Source: Sphingobacterium hotanense (lineage in GTDB: Bacteria; Bacteroidota; Bacteroidia; Sphingobacteriales; Sphingobacteriaceae). Taken from it: DNA of 64,000 bases. Below are positions 27,919 through 36,991 of the stretch, in pieces. Where the stretch lies: positions 2,728,001 to 2,792,000 of the forward strand of contig NZ_CP030848.1 in the NCBI RefSeq assembly GCF_008274825.1, written 5' to 3'. Each line of letters opens with the position of its first letter. The stretch's first letter is position 1. Position numbers and translations under genes: made by a program. The notes under the pieces are model-generated. The model did not search any database, was not told the DNA's origin, and saw nothing but the letters and a program-made list of their open reading frames with translations.

Positions 27919-29025
27919 ATGAATCAATTTATAACATTCATCCGTAAGGAATTCTATCATGTTTTCCGAGATAGCAAAACTTTACTCATGCTATTCGGAT
28001 TGCCGATTGTCCAGATTGTTTTGTTTGGATTTGCACTCTCTAACGAGATTAGAAATGCGAAGATTGCCATATTTGATCAAGCGAAAGACCAAACTTCACA
28101 ACAGATTATCAACCGCTTCGCGGCAAGTCGGTATTTCAGCTTGCAGAACAACATATCCTCAGAATCGCAAATTGAAGCAGTCTTTCAAGAAGGAAAGATC
28201 AAACTGTTAATGATCATACCTTCCAGTTTTGAAGAAGATCTAATGCACTCCCGAAAGGCCTCGATACAGTTCATATTTGATGCTTCTGATCCGAATACGG
28301 CAAGTACATTGCAAGGATACGCTAATGCTATCATAATGAGTTATCAGCAAGATTTGGTAGCTGGTTCGAATATTCCGCTACAAATTATTCCGCAGACAAG
28401 GATGCTCTACAATCCGGAATTGAAAGGTGCTCCCACCTTTGTTCCTGGAGTAATGGCATTGGTTCTCATGCTTATTTGTGTACTGATGACATCGATTTCC
28501 ATCGTTAAAGAGAAAGAGCAAGGCACAATGGAAATACTGCTCGTGTCGCCAGTAAACCCTTTCCTGCTGATCATCGCGAAGGCTGTCCCCTATCTCGCTC
28601 TTTCCCTCGTTAACCTCGCTGTTATCCTCACATTAAGCGTGACATTATTGGATATGCCCATCAATGGCAGTTTGTTCTTGCTGATTGCTGAAAGCACCCT
28701 ACTGATCATTACGGCCCTTGCGTTGGGGTTGTTGATATCCAATAGCACAGCAAATCAGCAAGCCGCTATGCTGATCGCCATGATGGGTATGCTGGTTCCT
28801 ACCATGTTGTTCACAGGCTTTATGTTTCCTATCGAAAATATGCCAATTCCATTGCAGATCATCAGTCATTTCATTCCATCAAAATGGTATTATATTATCG
28901 TGAAGTCTATTATGATTAAAGGCTTAGGCATCGCAGCGATTTGGAAAGAGACGTTAATTCTACTCGGCATGGCATTGATTTTCTTATTTCTAAGTTTTAA
29001 AAAATTCAAAACTCGACTGCAATGA
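27919..29025 (+). CDS. ABC-2 type permease, YbhS-like
   Basis: About 368 residues from the ATG at 27919, chosen over TTG 27913 because AAAGGA lies 8 bases before the ATG. The first transmembrane helix (LLMLFGLPIVQIVLFGFALS) is followed by a large periplasmic domain (about 45-170). Five C-terminal helices and the EKEQGTMEILLVSP motif (ABC-2 EKExGTxE box) follow. It overlaps the next permease gene by 4 bases (ATGA). It probably forms the membrane channel together with it. Confidence 0.93.
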   Translation: MNQFITFIRKEFYHVFRDSKTLLMLFGLPIVQIVLFGFALSNEIRNAKIAIFDQAKDQTSQQIINRFAASRYFSLQNNISSESQIEAVFQEGKIKLLMIIPSSFEEDLMHSRKASIQFIFDASDPNTASTLQGYANAIIMSYQQDLVAGSNIPLQIIPQTRMLYNPELKGAPTFVPGVMALVLMLICVLMTSISIVKEKEQGTMEILLVSPVNPFLLIIAKAVPYLALSLVNLAVILTLSVTLLDMPINGSLFLLIAESTLLIITALALGLLISNSTANQQAAMLIAMMGMLVPTMLFTGFMFPIENMPIPLQIISHFIPSKWYYIIVKSIMIKGLGIAAIWKETLILLGMALIFLFLSFKKFKTRLQ

Positions 29026-30143
29026 GAACCTTACTATTTTTACTCAAGAAGGAGTTTAAGCAAATCTTTAGGAATAAGGCTTTGTTGCCATTAATATTCA
29101 TTGCGCCCCTTATTCAGCTTCTGATATTGCCACTGGCTGCAGATTATGAGGTAAAGAATATCAATATCAGTTTCGTCGATCATGATCACTCGACGATGTC
29201 GCAACAGCTGTATCATAAAATCATTTCATCCGGATACTTTCGAGGGGTTGGTTATGGTAGTTCTTACAAAGATGCATTGAAACAGATAGAAGCTGATCAA
29301 GCCGACCTGATCATAGAAATACCGATCGGTTTTGAACGAAATCTAATCCGAGAAAACAGACAAGATCTTTTTGTAGCGATCAATGCAATCAATGGCGTGA
29401 AAGCAGGCTTAGGTGGTTCCTATATCGGACAGATCATAACTGATTTTAATCAAGAAATACGATTTAAATGGTTAACATCTGTAGAACAGATCACTCCCGG
29501 ACAGATAGAGATCGGCAGCTCCTTTTGGTACAACCCAAACCTGAACTACAACATGTTCATGGTTCCTGCCATTTTAGTTATCCTGGTCACGATGATTTGC
29601 GCCTATATGTGCTCTTTAAATATTGTAAAAGAAAAAGAGGTTGGAACCATAGAACAAATAAACGCAACACCCATTAAAAAATATCAGTTCATCTTAGGCA
29701 AGTTAATTCCCTTCTGGTTTATAGGACTGTTTATTTTTAGCGTCGGACTTTTCGTCATAGCACGCTTTGTTTATGGCATTGTACCTATCGGCAGTTTACT
29801 GCTGCTATATTTATTCTTAGCAATCTATCTTATTGCCTTGCTTGGAATGGGGCTTCTGATATCCACCATGGCGAATACACAGCAGCAAGCCATGTCGGTC
29901 GCCTTCTTCTTTATCATGATTTTTATGCTGATGAGCGGTCTCTTCACGCCAATTGACAGTATGCCTGATTGGGCGAAACTGATCGCCTACTGCAGTCCTG
30001 TCACCTATTTCATTGACGTGACAAGGATGTTAGTATTAAAGGGAAGTGGAATGATGGATATACGATGGCATTTTGTCATTATCATTATTTTCGCCATCGT
30101 TTTAAACGCGTGGGCCTTGATAAAGTACAAGAAGACTAGCTAA
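29022..30143 (+). CDS. ABC-2 type permease, YbhR-like
   Basis: 373 residues, same architecture as the preceding gene: one N-terminal helix, a periplasmic domain, five C-terminal helices and an EKEVGTIEQINATP box. Last gene of the efflux operon. YbhGFSR in E. coli affects sensitivity to some antibiotics such as cefoperazone and chloramphenicol; whether this homologue does so is not known. No terminator is obvious before the small-RNA locus at 30214. Confidence 0.93.
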   Translation: MRTLLFLLKKEFKQIFRNKALLPLIFIAPLIQLLILPLAADYEVKNINISFVDHDHSTMSQQLYHKIISSGYFRGVGYGSSYKDALKQIEADQADLIIEIPIGFERNLIRENRQDLFVAINAINGVKAGLGGSYIGQIITDFNQEIRFKWLTSVEQITPGQIEIGSSFWYNPNLNYNMFMVPAILVILVTMICAYMCSLNIVKEKEVGTIEQINATPIKKYQFILGKLIPFWFIGLFIFSVGLFVIARFVYGIVPIGSLLLLYLFLAIYLIALLGMGLLISTMANTQQQAMSVAFFFIMIFMLMSGLFTPIDSMPDWAKLIAYCSPVTYFIDVTRMLVLKGSGMMDIRWHFVIIIIFAIVLNAWALIKYKKTS

Positions 30144-30213
30144 AAAGTTAAATAAAGTAGTAGCGTTTCATTTAAATGTTAACAAATGTTAAATGGAATA
30201 TTAAAGCGCTATT

Positions 30214-30229
30214 CGGCACAGAACTTGAT
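30214..30229 (+). promoter_or_regulatory. sigma-54-like promoter of the first small-RNA candidate
   Basis: CGGCACAGAACTTGAT keeps the GG (30215-30216) ten bases from the -12 G (30227), the exact sigma-54 spacing. The -12 pair is GA rather than GC, which lowers confidence. The second copy at 40056-40070 has the same spacing. Confidence 0.45.
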
Positions 30230-30238
30230 ATTATCTTA

Positions 30239-30311
30239 CTAAATTTCATAATTTAGGTTAATAATTGGTTAGTTAAGACTCCTAGAGCTCCCCGCTTTAG
30301 GAGTTTTTTTT
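30239..30311 (+). ncRNA. candidate small RNA, copy 1
   Basis: Predicted transcript of about 73 bases. The core 30245-30276 is identical over 32 bases to 40042-40011 and includes AATTTAGGTTAATAATTGG with a repeated GGTTA word. It ends in an intrinsic terminator: arms 30278-30288 and 30294-30304 (11 bp, one G-T) with loop TCCCC and a T-run to 30311. The second copy has a different stem but the same loop, so the fold is kept while the sequence changes. The start point is inferred from the promoter-like motif. The hairpin may also end the efflux operon. Confidence 0.6.
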
Positions 30312-30336
30312 ATGATGTGCCACGAGAACATCTATC

Positions 30337-30855
30337 CTATTGAACGTTTTCGATTTTTCGAATGACTGGAAAATTAAAAAGTCTTTCTGATAAATGTACT
30401 GCAATCGAATCAATGGATTCCTTGCTCGCCCCTACAACCTGCCCTTGATAAATTCGCTTGCTTCTACCATTCTCAAAAGTAACCAAGCCAACTTGCTGCT
30501 TGGGTGAATGAACGTAGCGGCCAACTAGCCTATTCGTAATTCGTTGAACCTTGTAATTCCTGACCTGCACTTTTGTCCCCGAAAACAAAACATTCACCAT
30601 TAAACAGAGAAATGTCAGGTAAGTTCCGAAGATGGTAATGAAATACATGAAAAGCTCAAAGTGACCCACTTGAAGAAATTTTAACAGTCTTGAAAACAGC
30701 AGATAAACGAAAACGCCAATTACAAAATACCAAGCAATGAATTCAAGAGGAATCAAGGTTCGTTGAATCAATTGGTAATTGACAACGTTTAGCAAGATAG
30801 CTACGACGAAGAGTAATTCAATAATCGATGAAGGCTTTAACGCTACTAATTTCAT
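30337..30855 (-). CDS. membrane protein of unknown function
   Basis: 172 residues with three predicted transmembrane helices (about 12-28, 38-55 and 66-92) and a soluble C-terminal part of about 75 residues (YKVQRITNRLVGRYVHSPKQ onward), probably cytoplasmic. No family recognised. A -7 element TATCTTTG lies about 70 bases upstream. It converges on the small-RNA locus. Confidence 0.7.
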   Translation of the reverse strand: MKLVALKPSSIIELLFVVAILLNVVNYQLIQRTLIPLEFIAWYFVIGVFVYLLFSRLLKFLQVGHFELFMYFITIFGTYLTFLCLMVNVLFSGTKVQVRNYKVQRITNRLVGRYVHSPKQQVGLVTFENGRSKRIYQGQVVGASKESIDSIAVHLSERLFNFPVIRKIENVQ

Positions 30856-30922
30856 ATTCTATCCCTCTAATAATGCTTTAACAACGACTAAGGTGTGCAG
30901 AAAACCTTAAATTTTTGAGTAC

Positions 30923-30930
30923 CCAAAGAT
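30923..30930 (-). promoter_or_regulatory. -7 promoter element (TATCTTTG)
   Basis: On the minus strand TATCTTTG matches TAnnTTTG. A TTG lies 23 bases upstream, slightly beyond the usual spacing. It would give the membrane-protein gene a leader of about 60 bases. Confidence 0.5.
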
Positions 30931-30986
30931 AGATAAATTCAGACGATTTTTATTCAATTATTAAAATAATAAATAAAACCACTCAA

Positions 30987-32036
30987 TCATCGCTTAATAA
31001 ATTCCGAAAGAAAGGGCAACAGAGCCGACATAAATTCTTTGCTACATTCATAATGAATATTGTGTGAAGCATTGGGAAACTTTAGGTGAGTCACCCATTG
31101 TGGATGCCGCTTTTTCAGCATCGCATTTTCTTCGTCCTGCGGAAAAGGATCGGGTTGTTTGGTCGCTTCCAGTATTAAAAGCGGAACGGCTAGATGCTGA
31201 TATATTTCTAAAGGTTCTTGAAGAACGATTGATCTCCCGTATTTAGAGATGCATTCTGGAAACTGCAAAGCGTTCGCAGCCTGTAGGGAATCTTTTAATT
31301 GGTAATAAGAATCCAAACCCTGATAAGTAACGTACTGAGTGCCCTTTTTCTTGATCAATGCGAGGAGTTGGAATTGCGATACTGAGCCGCTAGAGTCATA
31401 CAACTGTTCATACTGTTCAAATTCCGTATTCCTTTCACCAAAATACAATTCTCTCGTATCTTCAGGGACATTGAAAGCGCTTAAAATCTTTTCTTGCTCT
31501 TGTCGATGCTGCTTATAGAAATGTCCATAGAACTTCGCGGATCCCCCATCCTCCAAAACGAGTCCTTTTACACGATTGGGGTAACAGTTATAAAAACTAG
31601 TCGCAAGATAAGCCCCTCGTGAAAAACCTCCAATGACAGCCTTTTCAACGGAAAAACTGTCTAACAATACCGACAGATCATCTGCAAAGTCTTCAAAGTC
31701 TAGATCCCTGTCTGGAAACCCAGTTTTCCCATGCCCATAATGATCAACAGAAATAACATGGTAGCCGATCTCCACCAAATCCTTTGCAAAAGGTTCGAAA
31801 TCATATGCATCCAATAGACTGCCATGTAGCCAAATAAGGGTATTCTCGGATTTTGTTCCCCAATGAAGATAGGACAGGGTTGTATGTTTCCCTTTAACGA
31901 ATCCCCGATGCTTACTTTCATACTCAAGATAATGCAACTTATCCTTCTTATACTGCTCATAGCGTACCGAATCAGTCTTTTGACCATACAGCACATTCGA
32001 AAGTAGCAGGAAAAGATAAGTTAGATATAGACGCAT
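30987..32036 (-). CDS. secreted alpha/beta-hydrolase
   Basis: 349 residues with a signal peptide (cleavage near LYGQ, residue 19). The fold signatures are the oxyanion segment HGSLLDAYDF (71-80), the nucleophile elbow GGFSRG with Ser139, and a probable catalytic His in NASHNIHYE near the C-terminus. Predicted to hydrolyse an ester or amide in the periplasm; the substrate is unknown. It is divergent from the M48 peptidase, with 84 bases between the starts. Confidence 0.88.
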   Translation of the reverse strand: MRLYLTYLFLLLSNVLYGQKTDSVRYEQYKKDKLHYLEYESKHRGFVKGKHTTLSYLHWGTKSENTLIWLHGSLLDAYDFEPFAKDLVEIGYHVISVDHYGHGKTGFPDRDLDFEDFADDLSVLLDSFSVEKAVIGGFSRGAYLATSFYNCYPNRVKGLVLEDGGSAKFYGHFYKQHRQEQEKILSAFNVPEDTRELYFGERNTEFEQYEQLYDSSGSVSQFQLLALIKKKGTQYVTYQGLDSYYQLKDSLQAANALQFPECISKYGRSIVLQEPLEIYQHLAVPLLILEATKQPDPFPQDEENAMLKKRHPQWVTHLKFPNASHNIHYECSKEFMSALLPFLSEFIKR

Positions 32037-32120
32037 AGCAGCACGAGCATATAAAAATCGTGAATATACAAAGTAGTATTGATATAATTTTCTATTTTAG
32101 AAGCGAAATAAAATTAACCA

Positions 32121-34187
32121 ATGAAAGTTGAAATCTCCCCAGAGTTCAAACGTCAAGCAAATAAAACCTTGTTCTCCATTGTGGCATTTGGACTCATCTA
32201 TTTACTGCTTGTATTGTTCACCATTGCACTCTGCAGCGCTATTATCTTTGTTGCCTACGTTCTGATATCTGAATTTCCACATTTCATACTCCTGTTTTTA
32301 GCGATAAGTTTAATTGTCTCTTCACTGTTCGTCTTTGTATTCTTGATTAAGTTTATCTTTTCGTTCGAAAGAATGAATACTAGTCATCTCCTAGAAGTCG
32401 ATAAAGATGCCGAGCCCAAATTGTTTGCACTGATTGAAGAAATCGTACAGCAAGTCGAGACGCAGTTACCAAAAAAAGTATATCTATCAAGCGAAGTCAA
32501 TGCTTCTGTTTTTTACAATTCGAGTTACTGGAGCATGTTCTTTCCGGTTCGCAAAAATCTAATTATTGGCATGGGCTTGATCAACTCCGTTTCCTATCAA
32601 GAACTGAAAGGAATCCTAGCGCATGAATTTGGTCATTTATCTCAACGTAGCATACGCGTTGGCAGTTATGTATATCATGCAAATCATGCCATCTACAATA
32701 TGTTATACAACAATGAGCCCCTCAACAAACTCAGCGAAAAATGGTATAATACCAGTTCCTACGCGGCGGCATTTCAATGGCTCCCAAAAGCGATCATCAG
32801 CGTGATGCAAAAAATCCTTCAGAAGCAATACGAGTTTATCAATAAGAATTACATGGCATTGTCCCGAGAAATGGAATTCCATGCGGATGCTATCTCTGCG
32901 CAAGTTGCCGGATCCAAAGCGATAGAGACCTCCCTTCTGCGGTCCAACTTTTCTAATTATTGCCTCAACAATGTATTCAATTTTTATGGCGCGCAGATGC
33001 AAAAGAACCGCATCAGTGCAGATATCTTTGCAGATCAACGAGCAGCTTCGCATTTCTTAAGCAACAAGTTTTCTTATCCGGAGGTGAAGGGAATCCCCCA
33101 AATCAGTATGGCTGAGTTTAATAAATTTGATAAATCTAAGCTAGTTATTACCAACCAATGGGCGTCGCATCCCGCAGAAACGGATCGTATAGCAGCAGTC
33201 GATAAACTTGACATTAACCTCAGCAACACGATCGACGAACCTGCTTTACACATTCTACAGAATGAATCCGAATCTTCAGATTGGTTCACCAAGATGATCT
33301 TTTCCCAAGGGAATTTCACGGAAGAGCCTACGCCAATAGAAAGCGAGGAATTTGCGGAAGAGTTCAAAGCATGGTTCGATAAGCAGTCTTTCGACTCAAT
33401 CTTCAACGACTTCTACACGTTCAACAATCCATATTTCAATGCGGATGACGTGGCCCAAGAAAATGGCGAAAAGCAAAACATTGAAACGCTGTTTGGTCCT
33501 GACCGAGTAAACGACACGTTTCTTCTTAATTCCTATTTAACAGATATGGAGACACTCCGCCAAATCGAGAATAAAACCATCGATATTGAAACGTTCGACT
33601 ACGATGGAATCAAATATAGACGTACTGAAACCAGCGGAGTGTTGGAAAAACTTCATGAAGAGTCTGATAAGCTTAAGACGATTATCGAAGGATATAATCG
33701 AGATGTCTTCGATTATTTTTACCATACTGTTAAAGATCAACCCCTAGCAGCCAAACTGCAAGACGCGTATCGAAATTTTATGGACGCAGAACAATCCTAC
33801 AGCAATCAAATGGACCTTTATTTCAACTTAGTAGAAAAAACGAATTTCTTTTATCAGAACCATTCGCATTCCGAAATCACGTTCCATGCTAATGATGTAA
33901 AGACCGTAGAAAAGCCTTTCAAGGAAGAGTTGAAGAAGCTGATCGAAGTACACAAAGCAAAAGATAATACCTTGGATGCAGACGTTGAGGATAAATTAAA
34001 TCGCTTTGTCAATAGAACTTTTGACTATTTCGATGGTGTATCTTATGTCAATGAGAATTTAGAACTCCTAGGCTTAGGATTAGATCAATATTATTACTTA
34101 TTGAATGACAATTACTTCCAGCTCAAGAAGCATATATTGGAAATACAGAAGGATATTATGCTACAAACAACCATAGAATCAAATTGA
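32121..34187 (+). CDS. M48 family zinc metallopeptidase, membrane-bound
   Basis: 688 residues. Two N-terminal transmembrane helices (about 17-48 and 54-80) precede the peptidase domain. Zinc ligands are visible in HEFGH (168-172), with the third ligand Glu252 in MEFHAD. The C-terminal 350 residues are acidic and helical (LHEESDKLKTIIEGYNRDV) and absent from short HtpX-like members. It resembles the long M48 proteins of Bacteroidota, probably acting in envelope quality control. The GNAT gene starts 4 bases after it. Confidence 0.92.
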   Translation: MKVEISPEFKRQANKTLFSIVAFGLIYLLLVLFTIALCSAIIFVAYVLISEFPHFILLFLAISLIVSSLFVFVFLIKFIFSFERMNTSHLLEVDKDAEPKLFALIEEIVQQVETQLPKKVYLSSEVNASVFYNSSYWSMFFPVRKNLIIGMGLINSVSYQELKGILAHEFGHLSQRSIRVGSYVYHANHAIYNMLYNNEPLNKLSEKWYNTSSYAAAFQWLPKAIISVMQKILQKQYEFINKNYMALSREMEFHADAISAQVAGSKAIETSLLRSNFSNYCLNNVFNFYGAQMQKNRISADIFADQRAASHFLSNKFSYPEVKGIPQISMAEFNKFDKSKLVITNQWASHPAETDRIAAVDKLDINLSNTIDEPALHILQNESESSDWFTKMIFSQGNFTEEPTPIESEEFAEEFKAWFDKQSFDSIFNDFYTFNNPYFNADDVAQENGEKQNIETLFGPDRVNDTFLLNSYLTDMETLRQIENKTIDIETFDYDGIKYRRTETSGVLEKLHEESDKLKTIIEGYNRDVFDYFYHTVKDQPLAAKLQDAYRNFMDAEQSYSNQMDLYFNLVEKTNFFYQNHSHSEITFHANDVKTVEKPFKEELKKLIEVHKAKDNTLDADVEDKLNRFVNRTFDYFDGVSYVNENLELLGLGLDQYYYLLNDNYFQLKKHILEIQKDIMLQTTIESN

Positions 34188-34191
34188 GCTT

Positions 34192-34707
34192 ATGAAATCG
34201 AAGAGGTTATCCTACCATCGTCCGTGTAAAGATGATTTTCAAGAATACTTTGCCATAAATGCTGATCCACAAACCAATTTACATAATCCAAATGGCCCCA
34301 TGTCGATTGCAACAGCTCATGAAGTCTTTCATAATATCTTGCTTCATTGGAATATCAGCAACTATGGCATTTGGATGGTACGGGAAATCAACAAGCCCGA
34401 GATAATTGGCATTGGCGGACTATCCAACAAATTATACCAAAACGAACAACAAACCAATTTGGGCTATAGACTGAGTCCAAAATACTGGGGACAAGGATAT
34501 GCTACTGAATTGGCGAAAACAGCTATTACCTTTGGTTTTGAACAGCTAAGGAAAAAGAATATCTACGCGTTGGTACGACCGAGTAATACGGCATCTATTC
34601 ACGTGCTTGAAAAGTGTAACTTCAAACTGGTAGACTATTTTAGCGACTTCCAAAATGAAGACCCAAGCCTGGTCTATCGCATAGATGCATCGTCTAAAAC
34701 CTATTGA
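34192..34707 (+). CDS. GNAT family N-acetyltransferase (RimJ/RimL-like)
   Basis: 171 residues. It shows the GNAT acetyl-CoA binding pattern LGYRLSPKYWGQGYATELAK and the following FEQLRKKNIYALVRPSNTAS and HVLEKCNFK motifs typical of the RimJ/RimL subfamily. The acceptor is unknown. It is probably co-transcribed with the M48 peptidase. Confidence 0.92.
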   Translation: MKSKRLSYHRPCKDDFQEYFAINADPQTNLHNPNGPMSIATAHEVFHNILLHWNISNYGIWMVREINKPEIIGIGGLSNKLYQNEQQTNLGYRLSPKYWGQGYATELAKTAITFGFEQLRKKNIYALVRPSNTASIHVLEKCNFKLVDYFSDFQNEDPSLVYRIDASSKTY

Positions 34708-34731
34708 TTTGATGCTTGAGGTACATAAAAT

Positions 34732-34840
34732 AATCTGAAATACTGAACACAGGAAACATAAATGAAAGAAATGTAAGTTAACTAATCGCCATTTCAAGGA
34801 TTATGGCTATAGTTATTCCCTGTGCTCAGTAATTCAGATT
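34732..34840. repeat. long interrupted inverted repeat between convergent genes
   Basis: Arms 34732-34753 and 34819-34840 match at 20 of 22 positions when one is reversed and complemented (AATCTGAAATACTGAACACA against its mirror). The adjoining GGAA/TTCC bases extend the stem. The central 65 bases show no gene. The right arm abuts the stop codon of the permease gene. It may be a bidirectional terminator or the remnant of a small palindromic element. Confidence 0.7.
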
Positions 34841-36010
34841 TTAAATATCTTCTGAAACTTTTGTTGTCACCTTTTTAATCTTCAATTGTAATAGAATAAC
34901 AGATAGCAATAATGTAATGCCCGCAATAATAGCCAATCCCCACACGGAGCTGCTAACATTCACAGCACTCCCCTGCTCAATCACCATTGTTCTGAATATC
35001 TGTAGGTAATGTGTTAACGGAATTCCGTTAGCTATCGCAACGATCCAATCCGGCATCTGACTTAATGGCCAGGTAAAACCGCTTAGAATAAAACTAGGAG
35101 TCGCGATAACCATTAATATCTCCGTAGCCTTCAACTGGCTGGGTATAGCAATGCTGACTAATATCCCGATAAAAGCTACTGCGAGCAGGAACAGCAAGGT
35201 GTAACCATAGAAAGCAAAACCTTCCAAATGCAAAGGCATACGGTAATAAACAGAGAAACCATAGTATAACAGGAAGATGAAGATCGACATCAATATATAA
35301 GGCAATATTTTCACTAGAATCAACCCAAATACATTCCTGCATCGACCAACCAGCTCGCCAAAAGTGCCTTTCTCAAACTCCGAAGCAAAACTCAATGCCA
35401 ATCCTAGCATCATAACTTGCTGCAAGACGGTAAATAACACCCCCGGCAGCATAAAGTAGAGGTAATTTCCACTACGAATATTCTGTTTGATGATCGTTGT
35501 TTTGAAGGGTTCATACTGTTGCGTCGCTACAAACTCCGGAACACCTTTCTTCTGCTGTGCTTTGATCTGAATACCAGCCTTCATCGTTCCTGCCGCCACA
35601 TTAACCGCCATCATCGCATAGTTGGAAGTCAACGTATTCGAAGCATTTACAAACAAAGTCAATTCGGTATTTCTACTGTAGTTAATATTGGATGAAAAGT
35701 TTCTTGGTATCTGTACGACAACCGTTGATTCAGTTTCCAGCGCGCGTTCCTTTGCTTTGAATGCATCATTCAGCACATCCGCTACATAAATAACCTCGCT
35801 CTCGTTGAACATATCAATCAATTGCTTACTCAAAGGACTTCTATCCTCATCGACTACAATAATCGGTAGGTTCGTTACTTTACCCTTTTTGTAAACTCCA
35901 CCGATCAAGACACCATACATAATGGGCGCTCCTAGAAACAACACCATCAGTACCTTGTTTTGAAAGAAGAGCCTAAACTCGCGCTTTAATAAACTTAAAA
36001 AGTTCTTCAT
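34841..36010 (-). CDS. ABC-2 type permease without a cognate ATPase gene nearby
   Basis: 389 residues. The first helix (VLMVLFLGAPIMYGVLIGGV) is followed by a periplasmic domain (about 42-180), then five helices with the FEKGTFGELVGR box and a terminal helix (GLAIIAGITLLLSVILLQL). It resembles YhhJ/YbhR-type permeases. It is the last gene of a TolC-HlyD-permease set; no ATP-binding gene lies in this cluster, so it must share an ATPase or work without one. Starts 12 bases after the HlyD gene. Confidence 0.92.
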   Translation of the reverse strand: MKNFLSLLKREFRLFFQNKVLMVLFLGAPIMYGVLIGGVYKKGKVTNLPIIVVDEDRSPLSKQLIDMFNESEVIYVADVLNDAFKAKERALETESTVVVQIPRNFSSNINYSRNTELTLFVNASNTLTSNYAMMAVNVAAGTMKAGIQIKAQQKKGVPEFVATQQYEPFKTTIIKQNIRSGNYLYFMLPGVLFTVLQQVMMLGLALSFASEFEKGTFGELVGRCRNVFGLILVKILPYILMSIFIFLLYYGFSVYYRMPLHLEGFAFYGYTLLFLLAVAFIGILVSIAIPSQLKATEILMVIATPSFILSGFTWPLSQMPDWIVAIANGIPLTHYLQIFRTMVIEQGSAVNVSSSVWGLAIIAGITLLLSVILLQLKIKKVTTKVSEDI

Positions 36011-36022
36011 GCTTCGCCCTCC

Positions 36023-36988
36023 TTAGTCTTGTTTAACAACAAAACTTGCCTTAGTCAACAAGTCTCTACTACCTTGCGAATCAACTGGTTTTAAGCGAAT
36101 CTCAAATAATGTCTCCTGTTCTTCAAAATCAGGATATGCGGTACTGATATTTGCATAAGAACTCAATGATTTAATAGTTTCAACTCGTGCTTTGATTTCC
36201 TGATTATTCAGGTACGGGAATACCAAAGTCTTCTCCGCTCCTTTTTGGAAGTCTTTAACTTTGCTTTCCGGAACGGTTACACGGAAATAAGTACCGTCTA
36301 CTATGTATCCCGAAACCAAGCTATATCCAGCCAAAGCCAGCTCGCCTACACGAAGATTAATATTTTCGATGGTCATGTCCTGAGGAGCCAAAATGTAGCG
36401 CTCTTTTGCTGCTACATTCACCTCACTAACAGCACCCATCGCACGTTCTTTCTGACCTAATGCCATTCTTTGTTGCTCCACGCGAGCACCATGCTGTACA
36501 TCGGCAAGTTCGGCTTGTGCAGCTAAATATTGATTCTTCGCACCTTGATATTTTGCGTAAACTTCATCATATTTCTGCTGTGCTACTAAAGAATCCTTCA
36601 ATAGGTTATTCATACGGTCCAGCGATTTCTGAGCAAAGTCAAATTGCTCCTTCAAACCTGCAACTTTCGCATTCAACTGCTTCATCTGCCCGTCAGTCGC
36701 TCCTTTAAGTGCCATCTCGTACTGCGCTTGTGCCGCATCAAGTGCACCTTGCGCTTGTATTGATTTTGCGTCTACTTCTGGAAACTCTAGTATCACTAGC
36801 GTATCTCCTTTTTGGACTTGCTGTCCTTCCTCGACCAAAATACGTTGAATTTTTCCAGGTATTTTCGTCGTTACAGCTAATTGATCACGTTCTATTTTTC
36901 CTTCTAACTTCACTTGCTTACCGCCTTCCTTATTCGAGCAGCTTTGTAAAAAAACAAGCGAAGCGATGATATATGTTAGTTTTTTCAT
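36023..36988 (-). CDS. HlyD family membrane-fusion lipoprotein
   Basis: 321 residues with lipobox LQSC (C17). It has lipoyl half VTTKIPGKIQRILVEEGQQV, a long coiled-coil hairpin (about 70-190, with QMKQLNAKVAGLKEQFDFAQ), the second lipoyl half, and a beta-barrel segment (TYFRVTVPESKVKDFQKG). It is the periplasmic adaptor for the permease downstream and the TolC protein upstream, three genes in one direction with gaps of 3 to 12 bases. Confidence 0.93.
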   Translation of the reverse strand: MKKLTYIIASLVFLQSCSNKEGGKQVKLEGKIERDQLAVTTKIPGKIQRILVEEGQQVQKGDTLVILEFPEVDAKSIQAQGALDAAQAQYEMALKGATDGQMKQLNAKVAGLKEQFDFAQKSLDRMNNLLKDSLVAQQKYDEVYAKYQGAKNQYLAAQAELADVQHGARVEQQRMALGQKERAMGAVSEVNVAAKERYILAPQDMTIENINLRVGELALAGYSLVSGYIVDGTYFRVTVPESKVKDFQKGAEKTLVFPYLNNQEIKARVETIKSLSSYANISTAYPDFEEQETLFEIRLKPVDSQGSRDLLTKASFVVKQD

Positions 36989-36991
36989 GAT

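Noticed and set aside
36709-36969. Plus-strand frames inside the HlyD gene at 36023
   Set aside because: They are shadows of a well supported coding region on the other strand.
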